Source: Sapria himalayana (taxonomy: Eukaryota; Streptophyta; Magnoliopsida; Malpighiales; Rafflesiaceae). Taken from it: a stretch of 64,000 bases of DNA. The stretch lies in the NCBI GenBank assembly GCA_029783825.1, contig JAREIK010008192.1, forward strand, positions 60,116 through 124,115. Reading direction: 5' to 3'. A program made the translations under genes and the position numbers. The notes below the pieces were generated by a model. The model was not told the origin of the DNA. It worked only from the letters and a program-made list of their open reading frames with translations, and did not search any database. This document shows, in pieces, positions 55,090-64,000 of this stretch (positions within the stretch are counted from its first letter, which is position 1; each line of letters begins with the position of its first letter).

Positions 55090-55275
55090 GAGAATGGCTA
55101 TTGCCTGGCCTAGCACGTGTCGTGCCTAGCATAGCTAGTGTCTGAACCAGGAAAGCAAGGCATGCCCTCATCAGGGCCTGTCCATGGCACCTGGTCCACT
55201 TCAAAAGGGCCCAGGCTCTGGGCCATAGAATTCTATGGGCCATGTCCCCTAGAGAGTGGGTGCATGCGGCAAGTG
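55090..55275. other. GC-rich island of module M, copy 2
   Basis: CAGGGCCTGTCCATGGCACC is identical to copy 1, with other parts diverged. No gene. Confidence 0.5.
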
Positions 55276-56155
55276 CTGAGCATGATGGCATCATTATATC
55301 AATATATTATACATAACATAGATGTGTTAATTGTTATGTGTATCTATACATACACATAATATAATTATTGTGTATTACAATATACAAAATATATACATAA
55401 TGTATATAGAATGTACATAAAATCTGTATATACACTCATATTGAATACATACATATACACATTGTATATAGACAGAAATTTTTGGGTATATACATGTATA
55501 CATAATTTAAATAAAAAATATATACAAACCTAGTATATAAAAAATTTAAAATTATGAATAAAAAAAAATATTAAAAAAATTATTTAATTTAAAATTATAA
55601 TTAATACTTATTAAAATAAAATATGGTAACATTATCTTTCAAAATAAAACTAAAACATAAAAAATATTACAACTCATTAAGTCATAAAATGATAAAAATT
55701 ATAACATCTTTTTCCATCTAACTGTTATGATCTGTACAACTTTAAATTGTATCATATACAACATTATATGTATTTTGTTGTCATGTATGAATTTGATTTT
55801 GAATGCTCATCTATGTATTATCTTAATCTATCTATCATAACAAATTTTCAATAATATTGATTGTAATTTCATTTTCCTATCTAAGATAATATTCACAATC
55901 ATAAATACAATAGATTTTAATATACACTAAACACAGTAAAGACCAGCAAATCACGAGACATTTTAGATATCACGAAAAAAATTTTATATAATTTTTACAA
56001 ACTCAATGCATCTAGATTCTTCATATCCTTTAAAAAAAGTAGAACAACAATTGATGTCAAAGTATTTTAACAGATTATAAAGACTCATATTCGACAAACC
56101 AACCTATCACTTACCTCTAACTTATTTGAATTAAAAAGTTATCATCTTCAGATTA

Positions 56156-56345
56156 ATCCCTAATAATATTTAAATAAATATTATTAGGAAACTAAATTTA
56201 ATTAAAATAAATTTTACTTTTAAAATACTTTATTTAAATAACTATATATAACATATTTATTTTCCTTTTGTTTATATTTAATAAAACTTATTTGAATAAA
56301 TTATTATGAAAATAAAGTAGTTTTGTCTAATAATATGTTAATATT
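56156..56345. other. AT-rich spacer
   Basis: No gene; AATATTTAAATAAATATT dyad near 56,165. Confidence 0.5.
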
Positions 56346-56530
56346 TATATCTAACTATTTGTCAATTTATTTATCTATTTATATATCTATCAATATCACT
56401 ATAAATTTATCTATCAATTTGTCTATCTATATATCTATCTATTAATCTATTTATAAACCTATCTATCTATTTGTCTATCTATCTTTCTACTTATCTTTTA
56501 ATATATCTATCTACTTATCTATCAATCTAT
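56346..56530. repeat. TATC array
   Basis: Degenerate (CTAT)n that flips to GATA sense about 15 bp later, so a large inverted GATA/TATC junction lies at about 56,540. Confidence 0.94.
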
Positions 56531-56547
56531 TAATTTTTCGATCAACT

Positions 56548-57855
56548 TATAGATAGATAGATAGACAAAAACAAAATTAGACATTTAATAGGAAGATAGC
56601 CTGAAAGATAAATAGATCACCATATAGGTATATAAACAAAAAGTTAGATAGATTGATAAACATATAGAAATATAGATAAATAGATAGATAGATAGATAGA
56701 CAGATAGATAAATATATAGATATAAAGAAAGATAGATAGAGAGATAGAAAGATTGATAGATAGATAGATAGAATTACAAAAAGCATATATACAAATATAC
56801 AAATAGTAAAATAGATAGATAAATATATTAACAAATAGATAAATAAATAGATATATAAAAAGATAGATACAAATATATATAAATAGATAGTTAGATAAAT
56901 AGTAATATAAATAGACAGATAAATAGATAGATAGACAGATATATAGATAGAAAATTTAATAGATAATTAGATAGATAGACTAATAGACAGATATAATGAT
57001 AGATAGATCCATATATATTAAGATAAAAAGATAGATAGATAAACAGATAGACATATTGGCATCTTGACATATAGATAGATAGACAGATAGTCAGATAGAT
57101 AGATAACTAGAAACATATATATGCATATATATATAGATAATTACATAGAAATATAGATAGAAAAATAGATCGTTTGATAGATCATTAGATAGATAGACAG
57201 ATATCTAGTTAGACAAATAGACAGATAGATAATTAGGTATATAGATAAATACATAGTTAGTTAGATAGACAGATAAATAGATAGATAAATTCATATATAG
57301 AAAGACATTTAGATAGTTAGAGAGATAGATAGATAGATCAATAGATAGACCTATGAATAGATAAATAGTTAGACAATTAGACAAATAGATATACTTATAG
57401 TTAGATAGACAAATAGAAAGATCTACAGATGTGTAGATAAGCTAATAGATAGACAGACATATAGACAGATAGACAGACACACAGATAGATAGATAGATAA
57501 ACAAATAGACATACATATAGAAAGATTGATAGATACATAGATAAATAGATATACAAACAGAATGATAGATAGATAAATTGATATAAATAGATAGATAATC
57601 AGATATATATTTAGTTAGATAGAAAGATAAAAAAATATATAGATAGATTGATAAATATAAAAAATTAAAATATATAGATAAGCTGATAGTTAGATTTGAT
57701 GAATAGATAGATAGTTATATACATACAGAGATATATAGATTGACTTATAGATAGATAAACAAAAACACAATTAGACAGTTAAATAGTAGATAGATTGAAA
57801 GATAAACAGATCGACATATAGGTATATAAACAAAAAGTTAGATAGATAGATAAAC
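56548..57855 (+). repeat. GATA array left of the solo LTR
   Basis: Degenerate (GATA)n. The stretch 56,548-56,830 is an older duplicate of the sequence that surrounds the solo LTR (57,745-57,855 plus 58,351-58,600), sharing AAAACAAAATTAGACA-, GGTATATAAACAAAAAGTTAG- and ACAAAAAGyATATA-like strings. Confidence 0.94.
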
Positions 57856-58350
57856 TGTTGTATATGTAATTTGTTTTTTACTTAATAATCTGTTTTAATC
57901 TTTTCATGTAAGTGCAGGAAAGGAAATATTAAAAGCCCGGGAATGCAGCAGTAGCACAATAACGGAGGTCCCGCTTACCAGACAAATGAACCGGATGTTT
58001 ATTTTTCATTTAAAAATGATTTGTATTTATTTTTCGGGCGGTTGTTTTTTGACCCGATTGAACTGTTCATCATCTCTTCTCCTCTCTCTGCGCGATTTTG
58101 TGACTATTCTGTGCTGCATACTGTAAGACATTCTATTCTTGGTTTTAATCTGTAACGCATAAGCATTTTCTGGTGGAGGTAGCTAGTCGTACTGAGCGAC
58201 TAGCGAACCACGTTATTTGCTGTGTTGATTTCTAGTTTTGATTCTATCGTGGATGCTTGTGGGTTGGGATATATATATATTGCTTGTTTCTGTGTTTCTT
58301 TGTTTTATGTTTCTTAATCTTACTACCCGTGGAATCTCGATTGCCCAACA
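57856..58350. mobile_element. Solo LTR, 495 bp, with 5-bp target duplication
   Basis: Starts TGTTG and ends CAACA, the usual 5'-TG...CA-3' inverted ends. TAAAC at 57,851-57,855 is repeated at 58,351-58,355, a perfect 5-bp target duplication. The paralogous site in the same array (about 56,660-56,680: GATAAACATATAGAAATATA) has a single TAAAC and no insert, an empty-site control. Base composition is mixed, unlike the array around it. No internal retrotransposon sequence is present; the family was not recognised. Confidence 0.93.
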
Positions 58351-60830
58351 TAAACATATAGAAATATAGATAAATGGATAGATAGATAAACAACTAGACA
58401 AATAGATAGATCGATAGATATAAAGATTGAAAGATAGATATAAGAAAGATAGATAGATAAATAGATAAATAGATAGATAAATAGATAGATAAATAGATAG
58501 ATAAATAGATAGATAGATAGATAGAAATACAAAAAGTATATACAAATATAAAAAAATTAAAATAGAGAGATAAATATAAAGACAAATAGATAGATAAATA
58601 GATAGACATATAGATAGATAGATAAATAGAGTGATATATATAAATAGATAGATAGACTGTCAGATACAGATAGATATATAGACAAAAAGTTAATTAGACA
58701 ACTAGACAAATATATAGAAATAGAGATAGATATTGAAAACTTAGATAGAAAAATATATAGATAAATAGATAGATAGATAGACATAAAGATAGATAAATCG
58801 CTAACTATAGATCAATAGATAGAAATATATAGATAGATAGATAAATAGATTAATAGATAGATTAGATAGAAATATATCTAATCTATCTATTAGATTAAAA
58901 CTTAGACAGATTAGATAAAAATAGATAGAAATATATATAATCTGTCTATTTATCTATCTGTCTATTTATCTATTTATCTATAGATAGATAGAAATACAGA
59001 TAAACAAATATATAGATTAACAAATTAATAGATAGATAGACAATAAAATAGATCAATAATTAGACAGATAGACTAAAGATTGAAAGATAGATATAGATAG
59101 ATAGAAATATTGAAAGATAGATTGACATATGTATAGATATTGAGAGAGACAAATAGACATATAGATAGATAGACAAATTGACATTTAGAAATATAGATAT
59201 ATAGACAGATAGACATAGAAATAGACAGATAAAGAGTTAGATAGATAGGCAGATAAATAGATAGATAGATAGACAAATAGATAAATAGAAAGATAGATAG
59301 ATAAATTAATAGGCAAATAGACTTATAAATTGATAAACTAATAAACATAAAGATAGATATACATATAGATAGTAAGATAAAGAGATAGATAAAAAAATAG
59401 ATAAAAATATAAATATATAGATAGATAGATTGATTGATTGGCTGATAGATTAATAGATTGATAAATAGAAAGATAGTTAGAATGTTATATAGATAGATAC
59501 ATAGAGAGATAGATTCATAAATCAATAGATTGATACATAGTCATATATACAAATAGATAGGTCATTTAGGTAGACATATAACAAACATATATATATATAT
59601 AGTTAGATATGTAGATAGACATATAAATAGAAAGATAGATATGAAGATAGATAGTAAAATAGATTAATAGATGGATATATAGTTAGATAGACAAATTGAC
59701 ATATAGATAGATAGACAAATTGACATATAGATAGATAGACAAATACATATATAGATAGTTAGATAGATAGATATATAAAAAGATAGAGAGATAGACAGGC
59801 ACACAGATAGACAGATAGATAGATACATACATAGATAGGCAAATAAATAGCTAGATAGACACATAGAAACATAGATAGATAGACAAAGGCACAAATAGAT
59901 AGATAGATACTTATATAAATAGATAAATAGATAGATAAATAAATATAAGATAGAAAGATAGATAAATAAACAAATAGACACATATATAGACACACATACA
60001 TATAACGATAAAAATATATAGATAAAAAGATAGATAGACCATTAGACTAATAGGCTAATAGGCAGTTAGATAGTTTGATAGATAGACACATAGATAAATA
60101 AGTAGATAGATGGAAATTCTATTAAATACACATACAAATAGCCATATATATATATAGATTGGTAGATATATAAATAAACAAATAGACATATAAACATATA
60201 GATAGATAGATAGAAAGATAGATAGATATACAGATTGAAAGATAAATAGATAGATAGATAGACAGACATATAAATAGATACATATATTGATAGATCGAAA
60301 AATTGATGTATAGACATATAAATAAATAAATAGATATACAGATAGGAAAATAAATAGGTTGATAGATATATAGAGAGATATATAGATAGATATATAGATA
60401 GATAAACTAATAGACTGATAGGTTAAAAAAATAGTTATATAGTTAGACAGATAGATAAATAGGCAGAAAGATTGATAAACATATAGATTTTTAGATAATT
60501 AGCGAAATAGTCAGATATAAAGATAAACATATAGAAAAATTCATAGATTGATAGATTTATTAATAGACAAATAGATGCATAGACAAATAAAAAATAGTAA
60601 AATAGAAAGTTATACATATAGGCAAATATATATATAGAAATATATGTAAATTTATTGATATATAGATAAAAGATAGACATATAAATAGATAGACAAATAG
60701 ATATATAAACATATAAAGGATTGAACGATAGATAGAAAGATAGACACATTGACTTATAATAGAAAGATAGACACATTGACTTATAATAGAAAGATAGACA
60801 CATTGAACGATAGATAGATTTTATATAAAC
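58351..60830 (+). repeat. 2.5-kb degenerate GATA array
   Basis: (GATA)n with local inversions at 58,852-58,985 and a 27-bp triple repeat (AGAAAGATAGACACATTGAC plus TTATAAT) at 60,734-60,805. It ends where the hAT sequence starts. Confidence 0.96.
58852..58891. repeat. Perfect 17-bp hairpin in the GATA array
   Basis: AATAGATAGATTAGATA (58,852-58,868) and its exact reverse complement (58,875-58,891) flank the 6-nt loop GAAATA. A second, weaker GATA-to-TATC flip follows to 58,985. Confidence 0.93.
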
Positions 60831-60840
60831 ATATAAATTT

Positions 60841-62169
60841 CAAAATAAAATTTTTAGTGTCACATTCGATAACGCTTCTAATAATGGAGTAGCGATCAAT
60901 ATGTTTGTTAGGAATATTAGAGACGCACCATTAGGAGAGATCTTTCATGTCAGATGCATGTGTCACGTGATTAACCTAATTGTTCAAGCGGGTATGAAGG
61001 TGTGTTCCCCCATGTTGGATAATATACCCAATGCACTAAAATATATTCGCACTCCTCACAGACAACAAAACTTTGGTAGTCTCTGTTTGTCTGCGAATCT
61101 TAAGAAGAAGAAATTCCAATCGGATGTGAGACATCGTTTGAATTAAACGTACATGATGTTAGAATCATGTGTTGGATACGAACACATGATATCTGATTAC
61201 GTCAATAGTAAGAGTGACGAACTTATTATTGACGACACTGACTGGGCTTCAAACATTTCATTTATGAAATTCCTGAAAATATTTTATGACACGACGAACA
61301 TGTGTTCGTTGGTTTATACACCCACCACTTGCATTCCACTCCGGTGTATATGCAATATTAGTACCATGATTAGGAAGTATCGAGCTGACCCGACGCTTAG
61401 TCATATGGTTGCAGAGATGGAGACCAAGTACTTGAAGTACTGGTCCACCATTCCATGTCTTTATTGCCTCGCTGCATGCATGGACCCTAGGGTTAAGGTG
61501 GAAGGGGTAGAAAACACCCTGACTTTCATTTCCTCGTGCATGAACCTGGAAGAGCCACCTGAAGGGTTCATTCACGAGAAGTTGACTGACCTATTTACAT
61601 ACTACGATACTAGGTATGGTGGTGGTAGTAGTGAGACTGTGATTACGGACATTGATACCTTGTTCGGAGATGATGATTTTTCCATTCAGCTAGCGAGGGG
61701 GAAACGTATGGGTGGACCATCACATAAGAGCGAGCTGTCTCGGTACTTAGATACCGATTACTGCTCAATCCTATCACATTCTGATACAAAGAATCTTGAT
61801 TTATTATAGTGGTGGAAATCATATTAGTCCACCTTTCCCATGCCATCTAGGACGGCACGGGATCTACTGACTCCTCCGGTGTCGAGCGTAGCATCAGAGT
61901 CTGCTTTTTCTATTACAGTGAATGTGATTACGGATAGGAGATCGAGATTACGTCCAGATATGGTTGAGGCCTTGGCCTGTTTGACGGATTGGGAGGAATC
62001 GAGGTTTAGCATCCATGATCTTGCTGGAGTAGGGAGTGGGACATGCACTGCAGTCGCATCCACATCCACTACGATGGCGGATGAGTTGATTGTCGATGAT
62101 GATGATCCATATGATACTGATCTTGATGTTGTGGCTGATGATTCTCATGATATGCTGATTGACGTTTGA
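60841..62169 (+). pseudogene. hAT (Ac/Tam3-type) transposase, truncated, three nonsense codons
   Basis: One continuous 443-codon frame interrupted only by TAA at 61,144, TAG at 61,807 and TAG at 61,825. Order of features: FSVTFDNASNNGVA (RNase H-fold start with catalytic-type Asp), HVRCMCHVINLIVQAG (family H-r-R-C-C-H-iLNLiv block), RHRLN-stop-TYMMLES where the family has RWNSTYxML, the long insertion domain, then after the second stop WWKSY, ARDLL, SVASESAFS and the C-terminal dimerisation helix (RLRPDMVEALACLTDWEES), and an acidic tail. The BED zinc finger and the first third of the protein are missing: the frame begins at the border with the GATA array. Lack of frameshifts shows modest decay. 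Confidence 0.93.
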
Positions 62170-62571
62170 TGATGATTTACTATTTTTTGTTTTCGATGCT
62201 TTTTTATTGATTGTATTTGTATGCTTTGTTTGTACGTTGTGTTGAAACTGATATTTGTTTTGTTCGGACCTTCGGTTTCAAATGGATGATTGGTAATTTT
62301 TCATTTGTGTTGTTTATGTTTTTTTTAATTTTTATTTTTACTAACATAATGTATTGATTTATTTTTTTTATGATTTAAATTTTCTTTTAAAAATTAATAA
62401 CTTTAATATATAATTTATAATTATAATAAAAGTTAAACTAATTTGATTTTGATAAAAAAAATTTCTAAACTTTGTTTTTTTAATTAATTTTTAATTTTAA
62501 CATTTTTAAAAATATTAATATTTAATACTATACAATTACAGAATTACAATATCTAAAATTAAAAAAAAAAA
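62170..62571. other. AT-rich 3' flank inside the hAT element
   Basis: T-rich 3' UTR-like stretch (62,170-62,330) and A/T-rich sequence; no gene. Confidence 0.6.
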
Positions 62572-62762
62572 ATTCTGCCTCTTGGGTTTGCCATGGCCTG
62601 TATGTCCAAGCCGGGCCCGAGCGGGCCCGACATTGCACGGCACGCCCTACCATGCCTACAGGCCGTGCTGGGCTTGGCTATTTTTGAACCATGCCCGGCT
62701 CGGCACGGAAGCACGATCGTGCCTTAAAAAAACGGGTCGGGCCGGCCCGTTTGACACCTCTA
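62572..62762 (+). mobile_element. hAT 3' subterminal region and terminal inverted repeat
   Basis: GC-rich block with CCGGGCCCGAGCGGGCCCG, GGCACGGCACGCC and CGGGCCGGCCCG, ending GTTTGACACCTCTA at 62,749-62,762. Its reverse complement, TAGAGGTGTCAAAC, is the form of hAT terminal inverted repeat often seen in plants. The 5' TIR would lie left of 60,841 and was not found. Confidence 0.75.
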
Positions 62763-63093
62763 ATCTCGCCTAATAAAAATGCACGAAAAGTAATTCAATT
62801 TATATTCAAACTAAAAAAATTAATTCTTTTTATTTAAACTTACATTTGCTGCATGAGATCTATGATTAATGAAAGTCTGATCATAATGAGCATTTGTGTG
62901 TGAGTGTGTGTGTGTCTGAATAAGTGAGGAGCACTGGGTTTCTTACCCACCTTGTATGTCTATAATTACACACAATACATATGTTAATTATATTGAAAAA
63001 AATTTCCTTATGAGAAATGAAAATTTGGCATAATTGAACACAATTCAAAATGTAATAAACATAAAAAGTATAAATTAGAAATAATACTAATGC
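62763..63093. other. AT-rich spacer
   Basis: No gene; short GT run at 62,895-62,914. Confidence 0.5.
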
Positions 63094-63379
63094 TCATTCA
63101 TGCTCACTCATAGAGCGAGATCCACAAGTGTGTATAGATAGGCCACCACCCTCCCTACTGTGCTCTGAGCGAGGATTGCCGCTCTGTTTATCACACCTCT
63201 TCCTATAATCTAAATCTTCCCATCTGCTATGCCACTCCTCGAAAACATGATCCGGGACACTTGAATCTTTTTCTTTTTTCTTCAGTCATTTATCTTTGAT
63301 CTCATACACGGTGTCTTTATACCAACTGGCAGCATGTTAGTAGAACACAGTTTTGACCGACTCCTTTGGCTGTGTCCAC
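63094..63379 (-). pseudogene. Plant transposase Ptta/En/Spm-type (CACTA-associated) exon
   Basis: Minus-strand frame after an acceptor-like TTTACAG: WYKDTVYEIKDK, VPDHVFEEWHSRWEDLDYRKRC, then IHTCGSRSMSEHE and a stop. This follows the CACTA-associated protein pattern (kDt.yeiR, P..v...w...w......r...r, HTGGSrs...H). Two in-frame stops (after FY and after DK) make it a pseudogene. The domain is found next to TNP2-type transposases; its role there is not well defined. Confidence 0.7.
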
Positions 63380-63479
63380 CTGTAAACTTTTTGTATTTAT
63401 AAATAAATAATTTTTAATCAGTGAACAAATGAATAAATAAAAGATGTAAAAATTTTTAGGTTGTAATATTTACGTTAAA

Positions 63480-64000
63480 ATTCTTTCCAAATCATCAATT
63501 GGTCTCTATGTGTGAGTGACTTCCAATTATGTCCATTAGTTTTAAAGGACCTTCCAAAAAATTATTTTCGGAACTCTATAAATAGAACTAGATGGCTCTA
63601 ACTTCATCCTGTAACAAAACATTTTTATCAAGTAAGAAATAAATTAATAAATTAATAAATTAATAAATCATTTGTTGAGTTTTATATCTTATGAATTATC
63701 AATTATAGGATCAAAATGAGCAATTGGGAAAGTCTCATTTGTAGGGTGCTCTAGGTAGACTCTCCAACATCTCCATCCTCCCTCCTCTCCCTCCCACGTC
63801 TCTTGATCATTCATCAAAATCTCAGGACCATTATGTGGATCATTCACTTGATGCATTACATTCACAACTTTCTCTATCTAATCTGGTATCTCATCCACCC
63901 ATGACCTCTACATGTTTTGGGCATACCTACGGCCATGCTGCCTATACCATAACTCATATGACCATGCAACATGTGGCCTCAACCTCATCCACGTGCCATA
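63480..64000 (-). pseudogene. Upstream exon remnants of the CACTA-associated gene
   Basis: Minus-strand pieces: 63,705-64,000 reads YELWYRQHGRRYAQNM, stop, and NDPHNGPEILMNDQETW; 63,480-63,610 reads FLEGPLKLMDI in another frame. Intronic-looking AT-rich text separates them. They continue beyond the window. Assigned by position next to 63,094-63,379. Confidence 0.4.

Larger units (their letters stand above)
52351..56155. repeat. Module M plus module A, copy 2 of the 3.8-kb duplication
   Basis: Collinear with 21,716-25,505. It breaks off at CTTCAGAT (56,153) and resumes with TAATCCCTAAT, which lies about 100 bp further on in copy 1 (25,600), so a short deletion at a GAT microhomology lies at the junction. 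After that the homology ends. Confidence 0.92.

Overview
The window is nuclear DNA of a land plant, most likely a flowering plant, from a very AT-rich, repeat-dominated (heterochromatin-like) region. The evidence is the mix of degraded plant-type elements: Ty1/Copia and L1-type retrotransposons, CACTA (En/Spm) transposon ends and a Ptta/En/Spm-type gene fragment, a hAT transposase with a GC-rich terminus, a solo LTR, and an intronless copy of a plant-type ARF1 GTPase gene. No intact protein-coding gene, tRNA, rRNA or CRISPR was found. The species cannot be named from the sequence.

Layout. (1) 1-17,584: a giant inverted repeat (palindrome) with arms of about 8.8 kb around a 3-nt centre at 8,780-8,782; the left arm is cut by the window edge. 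Each arm carries the same decayed L1-type LINE reverse transcriptase and the same decayed Copia pol, so both appear twice in mirror image. (2) 17,585-18,965: the continuation of the right arm ('module B', ATAGTTATACATATAG-type satellite). (3) 19,172-21,715: a CACTA-like end with a 27-bp minisatellite, then a 22-23 bp TA/GTAC array. (4) 21,716-25,505: 'module M', repeated directly at 52,351-56,155. (5) 25,235-28,058: a short version of the palindrome-arm unit ('module A+B') without the LINE/Copia segment, ended by the ARF1 retrocopy at 28,059-28,910. (6) 29,228-49,080: mainly degenerate GATA/TATC arrays, broken by two more CACTA-like ends (37,703 and 42,309) and by three tandem 1.1-1.6 kb units that contain long GCT/ACC-type trinucleotide arrays. 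(7) 49,110-52,290: a Copia gag remnant and AT-rich spacer. (8) 52,351-56,155: second module M. (9) 56,346-60,830: more GATA arrays, split by a 495-bp solo LTR with a 5-bp target duplication. (10) 60,841-64,000: a hAT transposase pseudogene with three in-frame stops, its 3' terminus, and a decayed CACTA-associated gene on the minus strand that runs off the window.

How it fits together. Nothing here forms a pathway; the window records repeat turnover. The best order of events I can infer is: a unit M-A-B existed; one copy acquired (or others lost) a 7.4-kb segment holding LINE and Copia remnants between A and B; that copy was then folded back at the M/A border, giving the palindrome; GATA arrays grew or were hit by CACTA-like elements; and a Copia-like solo LTR and a hAT element landed later. 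GATA/TATC arrays alone occupy about 16 kb, roughly a quarter of the window. All homology calls are by eye; identities are not computed.
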